Assembly: GCA_024693325.1 (NCBI GenBank) | Contig: JAILLA010000073.1 | Location: 40,851 to 104,850, forward strand | Direction of reading: 5' to 3' | DNA from: Solobacterium sp. | GTDB lineage: Bacteria > Bacillota_I > Bacilli_A > Erysipelotrichales > Erysipelotrichaceae | DNA length: 64,000 nucleotides | Shown: positions 8,924 to 20,161 of the stretch, one piece after another | Position numbering within the stretch: the first letter of the stretch is position 1 | Layout of the letters: every line of letters begins with the position of its first letter | Position numbers and translations under genes: made by a program | The notes under the pieces: generated by a model | Told to the model about the DNA's origin: nothing | The model's database searches: none | Seen by the model: the letters and a program-made list of their open reading frames with translations, nothing else

Positions 8924-9274
8924 ATGAGCGGGGAAACACATACGCATATTGATGAAAACGGGAATGTGATCACACATACTCATGGTGAAGGACACCATGA
9001 TCACGGTCATTATCATGATCCCGAGGAAAAGAAACGGCAGCTGAACCGTATCTCAAGAGCGATCGGTCATCTGAACCATGTCAAAGGCATGATCGAATCG
9101 GATGAGGACTGCGCGGATGTACTGATCCAGCTGGCTGCTGTCAATGCGGCATTGAAGGGCTTGGGTAAACAGATCATCAACGAGCATATGACACACTGCA
9201 TTACACATGCCATTGAGGATGGAGACCTAAAAGCTGTTGAAGAATTCCAGAAGGCTGTAGAGAAATTTATCTGA
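8924..9274 (+). CDS. CsoR/RcnR-family metal-sensing repressor with His-rich N-terminus
   Basis: A 116-residue all-helical regulator of the DUF156 family. The core (LNRISRAIGHLNHVKGMIE) is typical. Cys63, His88 and Cys92 reproduce the Cys-x24-His-x3-Cys spacing of the Cu(I) site of CsoR. The first 32 residues form an extension with ten His (THTH, HTHG, HHDHGHYH), which could bind Ni, Zn or Cu. No metal exporter or chaperone gene is adjacent, so its target is probably elsewhere, or it is autoregulated. The start is ATG after GGGAG. Confidence 0.9.
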   Translation: MSGETHTHIDENGNVITHTHGEGHHDHGHYHDPEEKKRQLNRISRAIGHLNHVKGMIESDEDCADVLIQLAAVNAALKGLGKQIINEHMTHCITHAIEDGDLKAVEEFQKAVEKFI

Positions 9275-9299
9275 TCACCCTGTACCGGGGTGATTTTTA
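9274..9299 (+). terminator. Rho-independent terminator after the metal sensor
   Basis: ATCACCC / GGGTGAT, 7-bp stem with a 7-nt loop, followed by TTTTT. The 5' arm begins at the stop codon. Confidence 0.8.
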
Positions 9300-9360
9300 A
9301 GTTTGCGGCATGTCATGCCAAGCAAAGTCCAAATGACAGGGAATCTGTTAGAATTGAGTC

Positions 9361-9945
9361 ATGAAAAAGACACGTTGGATATACATCCTGATCGGTATCT
9401 GGCTCGGGTTCACTGTTTATCAGACTTTGTTCAGGAGACCTGCTGACACACCGGGCCCCGTAATACCGACAGCGATACCTGCCGCAGCACCATCCCCAGA
9501 CATTCCCGGGGAAGTCCGGTATACGGATGAAGATATTGCGGAGCTTGAACATACGGAACTGTTCTATGACAGCACGCTGGAACATATCTTTTACGGTGAA
9601 GTCAACAGTAAGGGAAACGGTTCCGGTTATCATTATGACCGTGTTGAGAATACACCCGGGTCGATCGTTGAAGGCACTCGTACGGAAGAAGACCAATACG
9701 GTGTTTACACAGCAAAAGTGGTCGTTGATGGCGCACCTAAGACCGGGAATAAAGGATATTCCTCATTCTTCCCGGATGAGATGTCACCGCAGGAAGTGAT
9801 CGATGCCATCAACGAGGCTTATGAAAACATGGAAAGGCTGAGCGGAGACCTGTATGCAGGACTGTGCGATGCCGGATTTGAGATCGATATCGTGATCGAT
9901 GATGACGGGAAGATCATCACAGCCTATCCCGTCAAAGAGGAGTAG
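9361..9945 (+). CDS. Membrane-anchored bacterial EndoU-type nuclease
   Basis: A 194-residue protein. Residues about 5-24 form one membrane helix or uncleaved signal anchor (WIYILIGIWLGFTVY), followed by a Pro/Ala-rich linker. From about 70 to 165 it matches the bacterial EndoU domain: EHIFYGE (His75), GSGYHYD (His91), a Lys-containing segment (K127/K131) and SSFFPDEMSPQEVIDAINEAYE. EndoU domains of this type are RNA-cleaving tips of polymorphic toxins; here the domain stands alone behind an anchor. A small gene follows 2 bp after the stop. No Shine-Dalgarno site is visible; an extended -10 (TGTTAGAAT) lies 6 nt before the ATG, suggesting a leaderless transcript. Confidence 0.75.
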   Translation: MKKTRWIYILIGIWLGFTVYQTLFRRPADTPGPVIPTAIPAAAPSPDIPGEVRYTDEDIAELEHTELFYDSTLEHIFYGEVNSKGNGSGYHYDRVENTPGSIVEGTRTEEDQYGVYTAKVVVDGAPKTGNKGYSSFFPDEMSPQEVIDAINEAYENMERLSGDLYAGLCDAGFEIDIVIDDDGKIITAYPVKEE

Positions 9946-9947
9946 AT

Positions 9948-10319
9948 ATGCTGGAACATCATTACCGTGAGCTCAGACTGCGCGGAAAGAACAATACAAA
10001 GAGAAAACTTGTCCTGGAATTCATGGATGAGAAATATGATCTGCTGGCAGAATTCATCATGAGTGATCTGAGCCAGTTTCGTGATGAGTTTGAACAGGAA
10101 CTGGATGCAGTACTGAACGGTGAACTGGATAAGTCGGATATCAGAGGGAACAGATGCCATCTGGCCATCTTCCCTTACTATGTCATCGTATATGACGACC
10201 TGGCAGAAGACGGCGTTGGTCAGTGGTGCCAGGCTGATATGGATGATTTCCTGGATATCATCGAAGAATGGGATCAGAAATCGGAAAAACTGAGAGAACG
10301 GGAAGAACAGGTATCCTGA
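9948..10319 (+). CDS. Small acidic protein, candidate immunity partner of the EndoU protein
   Basis: A 123-residue soluble protein that I do not recognise. It is strongly acidic (QFRDEFEQELDAV, DMDDFLDIIEEWDQ) with a short beta-like centre (CHLAIFPYYVIVYDDLA). The ribosome site AGAGGAG lies within the last codons of the EndoU gene, with a 2-bp gap, so translation is coupled. Tight coupling to a nuclease gene and small acidic character fit an immunity protein, but this is an inference from position and composition. The EndoU domain being outside the membrane would require the partner to act on immature or incoming nuclease. Confidence 0.55.
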   Translation: MLEHHYRELRLRGKNNTKRKLVLEFMDEKYDLLAEFIMSDLSQFRDEFEQELDAVLNGELDKSDIRGNRCHLAIFPYYVIVYDDLAEDGVGQWCQADMDDFLDIIEEWDQKSEKLREREEQVS

Positions 10320-10328
10320 TGTTCGGGA

Positions 10329-10356
10329 TTCAAATGGAACGATTTATGTTTATAAT
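10329..10356 (+). promoter_or_regulatory. Sigma-A-type promoter of butyrate kinase
   Basis: TTCAAA, 16-nt spacer, TATAAT, about 32 nt before the ATG at 10389. Confidence 0.5.
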
Positions 10357-10388
10357 TGTATGAATCAATCTGACAAAGGCGGTAAAGC

Positions 10389-11495
10389 ATGAAATTACTG
10401 ATTATCAATCCCGGATCAACATCAACCAAGATCAGCATATATGAAGATGAAAAAGTTCTGTTTGAAGAGAGCGTCTTTCATGACGCGCCGGAGCTTCTCA
10501 GATATCCCCATGTCAATGACCAGGTCCCTTTCCGGAAACAGGTCATTCTGAGTTTTCTGGAACAGAACGGTCTGTCGCTGAACGACATCGATGTGTTTGT
10601 CGGCAGAGGAGGCAGTGCCGTACCTGTAAAGTCGGGTGTCATTGAGATCAATGAACAGCTTTACAACGACACAAGAGACGCCAAAGGAGGCAGTGAGCAT
10701 CCGGCCAAACTGGGTGTTATGCTGGCATATGAACTCAGCAAAGAAGGACATCAGAGAGCATTCACAATGGATCCGACCAATGTGGATGAGCTTTGCGATG
10801 AAGCAAGACTGACAGGCATCAAAGGGTTATACCGGAATGCGCAGGCACATGTCCTGAACCAGAAGGCAGTCGCAAGGAAGCACTGTGAACAGCATGGTCT
10901 GGATTATGAGTCCTGTGATCTCATCGTATGTCATATCGACGGAGGGATCACCGTTCATGCGCATCACAACGGCAGGATGATAGACGGCAATGTCGGCAGC
11001 GGCGGAGACGGCGCGTTCACACCGACCAGGATCGGTTCTGTCCCGGTGTTGAAGCTCCTGGACTACATTGATGAGCATGGAACACAGGAAGTCAGGACGA
11101 TGTGCTCCAGATCGGGCGGTTTTGTATCGTTCTTCGGAACCAGCAATTTCAAAACAGTATACGACATGGTGCTGAGCGGCGATAAGAAAGCAAAGCTTGT
11201 ATATGACTCCATGGTCTATCAGATCTGCAAGGAGATCGGTGCCATGGCTGCAGTACTGAAGGGAAAAGTCGACGGCATCCTGCTGACAGGCGGACTGGTC
11301 ATCTATGATGATCTGTGCGGTCAGATCAGGGAACGCTGCGGATGGATCTCCGATATCTTCGTGTATCCGGGAGAACTGGAGCAGGAAGCACTGGCAAAAG
11401 AAACGCTGAAAGCATTGAGCGGAAAGCGTACGATCCATACCTACGACGGGATCCCTCCCTTTGATGGCTTTGAATTCATTGAAGAATCAGTTTGA
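10389..11495 (+). CDS. buk: Butyrate kinase
   Basis: A 368-residue ASKHA-fold acyl kinase. The N-terminus LLIINPGSTSTKISIYEDE is the standard butyrate/acetate kinase phosphate-binding motif. GRGGSAVPVKSG, GGSEHPAKLGVMLAYEL and the DGGITVHAHHNGRMIDGN block are characteristic of butyrate kinase rather than acetate kinase. It interconverts butyryl phosphate and butyrate with ATP. The usual partner phosphotransbutyrylase is not adjacent, so the enzyme may also serve branched-chain acids. The ribosome site is AAGGCGG, and a strong terminator follows. Confidence 0.92.
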   Translation: MKLLIINPGSTSTKISIYEDEKVLFEESVFHDAPELLRYPHVNDQVPFRKQVILSFLEQNGLSLNDIDVFVGRGGSAVPVKSGVIEINEQLYNDTRDAKGGSEHPAKLGVMLAYELSKEGHQRAFTMDPTNVDELCDEARLTGIKGLYRNAQAHVLNQKAVARKHCEQHGLDYESCDLIVCHIDGGITVHAHHNGRMIDGNVGSGGDGAFTPTRIGSVPVLKLLDYIDEHGTQEVRTMCSRSGGFVSFFGTSNFKTVYDMVLSGDKKAKLVYDSMVYQICKEIGAMAAVLKGKVDGILLTGGLVIYDDLCGQIRERCGWISDIFVYPGELEQEALAKETLKALSGKRTIHTYDGIPPFDGFEFIEESV

Positions 11496-11519
11496 ATCAT
11501 ACATATTGACGAAACCTTT

Positions 11520-11550
11520 GGACACACCTTTGCGGGGGTGTCCTTTCTTT
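11520..11550 (+). terminator. Rho-independent terminator after buk
   Basis: GGACACACC / GGGGTGTCC stem with one mismatch, followed by TTTCTTT. Confidence 0.8.
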
Positions 11551-11573
11551 GTCTGCGCAAAGGCCGGATCATC

Positions 11574-11624
11574 AAAAAAACTTCCTGTCCGCCGGTCGTT
11601 GTTTCATCGGCAGATCAGGAAGTT
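11574..11624 (-). terminator. Rho-independent terminator after the RpiR regulator
   Basis: In the minus direction, a 9-bp outer stem (AACTTCCTG / CAGGAAGTT) with a further inner pairing (CTGCCG / CGGCGG) is followed by a T-run at 11574-11580. Confidence 0.8.
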
Positions 11625-11652
11625 TTCTGAGAGGTGCAGCTGTAAATGAATT

Positions 11653-12405
11653 TCAGAAATATGTGTGGGCTGTTTTATACAGATTTGTGATCTGATCCAG
11701 TATATACATGACACCGTATTTGGATGAGTTATATCCCTGATTGGGACCGAAGTTGATGATCAGGTCAAACCAGTTCAGACTGCCTGTGTCCTCAAGCTGG
11801 GTGACCAGGATACTTTTCATCTTCTTTTCTGTGACATAGTCCTTGATCTCGGATGTAACAAGGCTTTTTCCGTTGATGCTGATGCAGAAGAGAAGGTCAT
11901 CCGCATCTGCTTCCCTGATCGTCTGGTTCTGTCTGAGAATATCGATGTTGCAGATAGCCAGTTTGTTCAGTTTCATCAGTTCGACCTGTGTTTTGAGCGT
12001 GAGGTTGATGTTGTTTCCATAAGCATAGAAAATGATCTTTTTGCTCTGGATCATTTTATCCACTGCGCTTCTGAACACCTTCGGGTCGATACGATTGATG
12101 TTTTCAAGTGTTCTTCCGATCGCTTCACTGGTTTTCTGCCTGCTGGTTTCATCAAACAGAATGTCTTTTGAATGCTCATCATGAAGAAGGATCTTCTTCG
12201 CACCGGAAAAGTTTTCGAAGCCCATGTCCTTGAAGAATCTGTTCAGTGTGGAAACGGATACATTGCATTCAGCAGCCGTTCTTTCAAGGCTCCACGCCGG
12301 CAAGGATGTGATGTTCTGGGCCAGGGCAAGCGCCAGATAATAATTGGTGTCCTTTTTTATGGAATTATTCAGGAAATTCATAAGCATATAAAGCAGGTTT
12401 GTCAT
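11653..12405 (-). CDS. MurR/RpiR family transcriptional regulator of the beta-glucoside locus
   Basis: A 250-residue regulator. The N-terminal domain has a helix-turn-helix (RTAAECNVSVSTLNRFFKDMGF, about 40-62), followed by an SIS-type sugar-phosphate-binding domain (IIFYAYGNNINLT, about 123-135; LLFCISINGKSLVTSEI, about 168-184). This family senses phosphosugars. It is divergent from the 6-phospho-beta-glucosidase/EIIC pair, with about 190 bp between the starts, so it most likely controls them in response to a phospho-beta-glucoside. It has its own terminator. Confidence 0.88.
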   Translation of the reverse strand: MTNLLYMLMNFLNNSIKKDTNYYLALALAQNITSLPAWSLERTAAECNVSVSTLNRFFKDMGFENFSGAKKILLHDEHSKDILFDETSRQKTSEAIGRTLENINRIDPKVFRSAVDKMIQSKKIIFYAYGNNINLTLKTQVELMKLNKLAICNIDILRQNQTIREADADDLLFCISINGKSLVTSEIKDYVTEKKMKSILVTQLEDTGSLNWFDLIINFGPNQGYNSSKYGVMYILDQITNLYKTAHTYF

Positions 12406-12507
12406 AAGTCATCTCCTCATGAATCATTATCCGTTTTCTGTTGATCATGCTTAATTTATCTAAATAATTTATAACATTTTCAAGTATTTTTACTAGTCAG
12501 AATCTGA

Positions 12508-15361
<2,854 letters not shown>

Positions 15362-15370
15362 TAAGATACG

Positions 15371-15399
15371 ATCCTCCGCAGAAAAGCGGGGGATTTTTT
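15371..15399 (+). terminator. Rho-independent terminator after the GH1-EIIC operon
   Basis: ATCCTCCGC / GCGGGGGAT, 9-bp stem with one wobble, followed by TTTTTT. Confidence 0.85.
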
Positions 15400-15529
15400 G
15401 GCTGCTAAAACATCCTGCTTGGTCGGTAGATATTTGTTCTTTCCGTGGCATCCAGGATCATTTGGCGTATATTATCTTGAAGGCAAGAGTGATGAAAGAG
15501 ATCATCGAGGATACAGATAAGATCTGATA

Positions 15530-15577
15530 AAAAAATGAGATCCCGGTATCCTTACTCAGAGGTCAGGAATCTCATTT
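15530..15577 (-). terminator. Rho-independent terminator after tRNA-Leu(TAG)
   Basis: In the minus direction, TGAGATTCC pairs with GGGATCTCA, flanked by AAAA and a following TTTTTTT. It closes the tRNA transcript and probably any readthrough from the ATP-grasp operon. Confidence 0.8.
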
Positions 15578-15585
15578 TCTTTCCA

Positions 15586-15665
15586 TGCGGATGACAGGAC
15601 TTGAACCTGCACGCACAAGGCACCAGATCCTAAATCTGGCGTGTCTGCCATTTCACCACATCCGC
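15586..15665 (-). tRNA. tRNA-Leu (anticodon TAG)
   Basis: On the minus strand, acceptor arms GCGGATG / CATCCGC pair fully. The anticodon stem CCAGA/TCTGG holds the loop TTTAGGA, giving anticodon TAG (reads CUA). There is a T-loop GTTCAAGTCC and an A discriminator. The CCA end is not encoded. It sits about 50 nt downstream of the ATP-grasp operon. Confidence 0.93.
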
Positions 15666-15671
15666 ATAAAT

Positions 15672-15696
15672 ACAGGCACGTACATGCCGTGCCTGT
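15672..15696 (-). terminator. Stem-loop at the end of the ATP-grasp operon
   Basis: A perfect 9-bp stem ACAGGCACG / CGTGCCTGT with a 7-nt loop. In the minus direction it is followed only by ATTTATG, so termination is likely weak and readthrough into tRNA-Leu is possible. Confidence 0.45.
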
Positions 15697-15711
15697 TTAT
15701 TTTATCATGAA

Positions 15712-16899
15712 TTACTGTTTTTGCATGACGTATGCAGCGAAATGCTCAACTTCATCCAGTGTTTTGAACCTTGAGATGAAGTAATCATCAGCCATGCCCT
15801 GCAGGATGCCGGGCATCCTTCCGGACATGCAGATGTGCTGTCCGTAATTCCGGTAGACATCGTCATTGGAATGGACGTAGCTGCATCTGTCGCGCTTGCC
15901 GATAAAGACACAGTTCCATGAATGATCGATATGATCGGGTGATCCGTTGTCCCAGCAGACTTTGGCGTACATTCTGTAGAGGTCAACGTCACATTCATAG
16001 TTCATCATATCCGGGATATATCCGCCCGGTGTGCGCATATTGACTTCCAGGCCGATCAGGTCGCCTGTTTTTCCAAGGCCTTCTTTATCCTCTGTCATGC
16101 GGAAGTATTCCGTATGGAAGAATCTGGACCGGATGCCGAACTGCCTGATCACTTCCGATGCCTGGGTGTCGATATCTTCAGGGATGTCACGCAGGGAATA
16201 GAAATAGTTTTCCGATCCTTCATTCAGCACATCCATGACGGATGATTTATAGACGTGGCATGTACGGTAGATGATCTTTCCGTTCTGATCGACCAGACCG
16301 TCATAGGACCAGATCTCACCGGTTATGAATTCTTCCATGATGTACTGCACAGGCAGATTCAGTGTGAAGAATTCCCTCAGCATGCCTTCATCCTTGATCT
16401 TCCAGGTGGCATTCGCTCCGACGCCGTCATCCGGTTTGACGATGACAGGATATCCGACTTCTTTGATAAATGCCAGAGCATGATCCAGGTCACTGACAAG
16501 CTGGTATCTGGCTGTCTTGACGCCGGCTTTCCGGTAGTAGTCCTTCATGGTGGACTTTTTCTTATAACGCATGACAGCGACCTCATCATCACCGCTGGTG
16601 ATGTTGAAGTCCGTACGCAGTCTTGCATCCTGTTCCAGCCAGAATTCATTGTGTGATTCCAGCCAGTCGATCTTTCCGTATTTGTGAGCGAACCATGCGA
16701 CAGCACGGTACATTTCATCATAATCGGCCAGAGAATTGACCTGGTAGTATTCCGTACATGCATCCTTCATCTGTTGGGGAAGGTAATCATACGGATCTTC
16801 GGCAATGCACAGGGCATTGCCGCCCATCTGCTTCCAGGCTTTCGGGAACTGATAATATGTATCGGGGAATGTCGGTGAAATGAATACGAAATTGTTCAT
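15712..16899 (-). CDS. ATP-grasp domain ligase, second paralogue of the operon
   Basis: A 395-residue ATP-grasp protein. Visible motifs are VGYPVIVKPDDGVGANATWKI (ATP-grasp beta strand with the Lys, about 160-180), QYIMEEFITGEI (about 200) and GLEVNMRTPGG (metal-binding Glu-x-Asn, about 290-300). ATP-grasp ligases form amide or thioester bonds through acyl phosphates; the substrate here is unknown. It is closely similar along its whole length to the ATP-grasp encoded two genes upstream. The start at 16899 follows AAAGGGAGG; the ORF track start 63 bp earlier is unsupported. It is the last gene of the operon. Confidence 0.82.
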   Translation of the reverse strand: MNNFVFISPTFPDTYYQFPKAWKQMGGNALCIAEDPYDYLPQQMKDACTEYYQVNSLADYDEMYRAVAWFAHKYGKIDWLESHNEFWLEQDARLRTDFNITSGDDEVAVMRYKKKSTMKDYYRKAGVKTARYQLVSDLDHALAFIKEVGYPVIVKPDDGVGANATWKIKDEGMLREFFTLNLPVQYIMEEFITGEIWSYDGLVDQNGKIIYRTCHVYKSSVMDVLNEGSENYFYSLRDIPEDIDTQASEVIRQFGIRSRFFHTEYFRMTEDKEGLGKTGDLIGLEVNMRTPGGYIPDMMNYECDVDLYRMYAKVCWDNGSPDHIDHSWNCVFIGKRDRCSYVHSNDDVYRNYGQHICMSGRMPGILQGMADDYFISRFKTLDEVEHFAAYVMQKQ

Positions 16900-16919
16900 A
16901 GCATCCTCCCTTTTTTTAT

Positions 16920-17675
16920 TCAGCAGATGAAGCCGACGTAGTAGGGCAGTTCCTGTCTCCACCAGGGCCAGTCATGCGCGACATCATAGCCCCAGAAATC
17001 GACCCATGCAGGTACATCCTTGTATCCGAAGAGTTCCTTCATACGCTCAGCGTCTTCCTGCATCGGATGTTCCCAGGCACCGCGTCCGCAGCAGATGATC
17101 AGGTTCCGCTCACGGTACATCTGTACATAAGGGTGGTCATAGGGCATGCCGTTGATGTAGTCAACAGGGGAGTTGGCATAGACCAGATCATCGAAGTAAT
17201 CCGGGAAGAACAGTCTGGCATTGTATGCGCCGGAAAGTGCGATGCATCCGGCAAAGATGTCAGGACGTCTCAGCGCAAAGTTCAGGGCATGAGTGCCGCC
17301 CATGGAGCAGCCTGTCGTCATAATGCCGGATGCGTAGTTTCCTCCGTTGCACTCTGCGTTGATATCAAAGATCCTCGGGCAGAGTTCATCACAGATATAA
17401 CGGACATATTCTTCCTGCGCTTCGATGCGCTTCCGGTTGTCCCAGCTGGTGGAAGACCAGCTGTTGTCATCGTTGGAATCGCAGCAGAAGAGCTGGATCC
17501 TGCCGGCATCGATGAAGTCCTGGATGCAGGCGACCATGCCGTTGTTTTCGAAATCAAAGAATCTGCCGCTCTGGGAAGGGAATACGAGCATCGGTCTCCC
17601 GGCGTGCCCGTATACCTTGAATTCCATATCTCTGTGAAGATTCTGACTGTATTCGCGGTAATATGCTGTATACAC
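16920..17675 (-). CDS. Alpha/beta-hydrolase-fold esterase (PF00756-type)
   Basis: A 251-residue esterase of the enterochelin-esterase/esterase D-like family. The nucleophile elbow is GCSMGGTHAL (about residue 122), and a C-terminal His is in VAHDWPWWRQ. Asp candidates lie in the preceding segment. It has no signal peptide. The start is GTG, whose G is shared with the TAG stop of the upstream ATP-grasp gene, so translation is tightly coupled. Its location between two paralogous ATP-grasp genes suggests that it makes or trims the same ester- or amide-linked metabolite; this is inference. Confidence 0.8.
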   Translation of the reverse strand: MYTAYYREYSQNLHRDMEFKVYGHAGRPMLVFPSQSGRFFDFENNGMVACIQDFIDAGRIQLFCCDSNDDNSWSSTSWDNRKRIEAQEEYVRYICDELCPRIFDINAECNGGNYASGIMTTGCSMGGTHALNFALRRPDIFAGCIALSGAYNARLFFPDYFDDLVYANSPVDYINGMPYDHPYVQMYRERNLIICCGRGAWEHPMQEDAERMKELFGYKDVPAWVDFWGYDVAHDWPWWRQELPYYVGFIC

Positions 17676-18877
17676 TATTTTCGTTCTCCTTCTTTTCTGT
17701 AAACATCTGCAGCAAATTTATTGACTTCCTTGATGGTGGTAAATCTTGCCATGTAGAATTCATTGCCCATTGCTGAAGACAGCAGATCGGGCATTCTGTC
17801 GTGCATGCAGAGGTTCGGACCGTAGTTCTTGTAGATATCAGCCATGCTGGTGGTGTAGATGTACTTATCGCGTCTGCCGCAGTATACGCAGTAGTACGGA
17901 CGTTCGCCCTTGTCGGAAACGCTGTTGTCCATGCACATATGGGCGTAGATGGAATATACGTCAACATTGTTCGCGAAGTTCATCATGTCAGGTGTATAGC
18001 CTCCCGGAGGACGCATGTTGACTTCCAGGCCTACCAGTTCACCCTTCTTTCCGAGTCCCGGCTTGTCTTCCGTAAGACGGAAATACTCTGTATGGAAGAA
18101 ACGGCCTTTGATGTTAAAGGCATGGATGACTTTTTCACCCATTTTCTTCAGGTCTGCAGGGATCTTCCTGACGGTATAGTAGAAGCACTCGCCCTTGGAA
18201 TTGACGATGTCCATGACAGTCTCGGGGAATACCATGGAGCTTTCAAAGATGATGTTGTTGTTCTGGTCGGCAATGCCGTCATATGTTTCGATATATCCGG
18301 GAATGAATTCTTCCATGATGTACTGTGTGCCGAGATCCTTTGTGTAGAAATCAGCCAGTTCTTCGTCATTGGAGATCTTCCATGTCGCATTCGCGCCGAC
18401 GCCGTTGTCCGGCTTGACGATCACGGGATAACCGACTTTTTCAACAAATGCTTTACCTTCTTCCAGCGTAGTCGTCAGATGATATCTGGCTACCGGAACG
18501 CCGGCTTTTTCATAGTAGGCTTTCATGCCGGACTTGAACTTGTACCTGGTTACGTCATCTGACTTATCACCGCTGGTGATGTTGAAGTCCGTACGCAGTC
18601 TTGCGTCCTGTTCCAGCCAGAATTCGTTGTTGCTTTCCAGCCAGTCGATCTTTCCGTGCTTGTGGGCGAACCATGCAACAGCGCGGTAGACTTCATCATA
18701 GTCCTGCAGATTGCGTACCTGATAGTACTCATCCATCGCATCCTTCAGTTCCTGTCTCAGGCTATCGTAAGGATCTTCACCGATGCATAATGACGTGCCG
18801 CCGATCTCTTTCCAGGTCTTCGGGAACTGGTAGTACTGGGGCGGGAATGTGGGAGATATAAACACAAAATTTGTCAT
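17675..18877 (-). CDS. ATP-grasp domain ligase, first paralogue of the operon
   Basis: A 400-residue ATP-grasp protein, first in the operon. It has the same motifs as its paralogue: VGYPVIVKPDNGVGANATWKI, QYIMEEFIPGYI and GLEVNMRPPGGYTPDMMN. The N-terminal segments (NFVFISPTFPP-YYQFPK, DWLES-NEFWLEQDARLRTDFNITSGD) are almost identical between the two. The substrate pocket region after residue 210 diverges more, hinting at different acceptors. The ribosome site AAAAGGAG precedes the ATG. I do not know the pathway. Confidence 0.82.
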   Translation of the reverse strand: MTNFVFISPTFPPQYYQFPKTWKEIGGTSLCIGEDPYDSLRQELKDAMDEYYQVRNLQDYDEVYRAVAWFAHKHGKIDWLESNNEFWLEQDARLRTDFNITSGDKSDDVTRYKFKSGMKAYYEKAGVPVARYHLTTTLEEGKAFVEKVGYPVIVKPDNGVGANATWKISNDEELADFYTKDLGTQYIMEEFIPGYIETYDGIADQNNNIIFESSMVFPETVMDIVNSKGECFYYTVRKIPADLKKMGEKVIHAFNIKGRFFHTEYFRLTEDKPGLGKKGELVGLEVNMRPPGGYTPDMMNFANNVDVYSIYAHMCMDNSVSDKGERPYYCVYCGRRDKYIYTTSMADIYKNYGPNLCMHDRMPDLLSSAMGNEFYMARFTTIKEVNKFAADVYRKEGERK

Positions 18878-18980
18878 AAGTAAACTCCTTTTAGTTGTCC
18901 TGTACCTGTTAATTTTATCATATGGCGTCCATGGGTGCTTTATTTAGCAGGACATTCATGAAAAAAATGTTACAGAAGCT

Positions 18981-19011
18981 GAAAAAATGAAAACCCCTGT
19001 CCGGCAGGGGC
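18981..19011 (-). terminator. Rho-independent terminator after apbE
   Basis: In the minus direction, CCCCTG / CAGGGG with a 5-nt loop is followed by TTTTCATTTTTTC. Confidence 0.75.
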
Positions 19012-19017
19012 TTATAT

Positions 19018-20154
19018 TCAGTTATTCCAGATCAGGCTGTCTTCCAGACCGGACGTATAGGCGACCATGAGTCCGCCTGCTTTCCGGCAGTATTCCGTGT
19101 CCGGCGCCTTGTCCGGGGACATGATCCATATGACTTCCAGGCTGACATTGTATGCTTTCCGGTAATCCTCCACAAGCTTCATTCCGTCTTCATAGCTCAT
19201 CGTAAACAGCGTGGTTGAGAGCGCGTCGGCAGCTGCCGAATCAGGCGTGATGATGGACACGGACCGGAAGTATGATGCGGGATACATCGTGTCGGGATCG
19301 ATGATGTGGTGATACTTTTCCCCATCTGTCCCGACAAAGTAGCGTTCATAGTCACCCGAGGTAACGAACGAACATGCGCCATTCTGCTTTACGATGATCA
19401 GGCTTCCCTCTGCATCGGGATTCTGGATGCCGATACGCCATTCCTGCCCGTTGTATTTCTGCCCCAGTGTACGGGTGTTTCCGCCGGCATTGACAGCGCC
19501 GTTTGTGATGCCCAGTTCATTCAGCTTCTGCGCGATCTTTTCCGTTGCGAATCCTTTGGCGATGCCGCCGACATCCAGGGAGATATCCGGATCTGTGATG
19601 AATACCGTATTGTCTGCTTCATTGATCTCGACATATTCCCAGCCTTTGCGGGAAGAAGCTTCCTCCAGCTCGGAAAGCTCCGGGAGAGCTGCGGGTTCAC
19701 CCGCCAGGTTCGTTTCGATCCCGGCATCGCGGTATTCATGCCACACCTTCAGGAGGGAACCGATCGTAATATCGAACTTCCCGTCTGACAGTTCATAGTA
19801 ATCTTTCGCTTCCAGCAGCATCTCGATCAGATCCGGATCGACCTTGACAGGCTGAACGCCGGCATTCTCGTTGATCGTATACATGTTGTTCATGCCTTCA
19901 TAGCTGTTGTAGATATCAAACAGATCGTTGTAATAGGTAAACAGAGAGACAGCCTGATTGAAATGCGTGTCGAATATGTCCTTTGTTTCGGTGGCTTCCT
20001 GATAGGTGAAGACCGTATCAAAACCTGCGTCCAGCGACAGGTTGTTGTAGTTATGCAGTTCCGGAGCAGTGTTTTCTGACTGCCCGGGTTCCGCGGAGCA
20101 TCCTGCGCAGGTAAGCGTCAGGGATGCCGCCAGTAATAACTTGACTTTGTTCAT
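19018..20154 (-). CDS. apbE: FAD:protein FMN transferase lipoprotein
   Basis: A 378-residue ApbE. The N-terminus is a lipoprotein signal (LLLAASLTLTCAGC). The catalytic core has DVGGIAKGFATEKIAQKL, AVNAGGNTRTLG and YHHIIDPDTMYPA, all standard ApbE motifs for FAD and Mg binding. It attaches FMN to Thr in SGA[T/S] motifs of extracytoplasmic proteins. It is divergent from the rnf operon, whose RnfG and RnfD carry many such motifs, so those are the obvious substrates. The ATG at 20154 is chosen because it gives a clean lipoprotein n-region. No Shine-Dalgarno is visible: TATAAT ends 7 nt before the ATG. Confidence 0.92.
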   Translation of the reverse strand: MNKVKLLLAASLTLTCAGCSAEPGQSENTAPELHNYNNLSLDAGFDTVFTYQEATETKDIFDTHFNQAVSLFTYYNDLFDIYNSYEGMNNMYTINENAGVQPVKVDPDLIEMLLEAKDYYELSDGKFDITIGSLLKVWHEYRDAGIETNLAGEPAALPELSELEEASSRKGWEYVEINEADNTVFITDPDISLDVGGIAKGFATEKIAQKLNELGITNGAVNAGGNTRTLGQKYNGQEWRIGIQNPDAEGSLIIVKQNGACSFVTSGDYERYFVGTDGEKYHHIIDPDTMYPASYFRSVSIITPDSAAADALSTTLFTMSYEDGMKLVEDYRKAYNVSLEVIWIMSPDKAPDTEYCRKAGGLMVAYTSGLEDSLIWNN

Positions 20155-20161
20155 AATCGCG

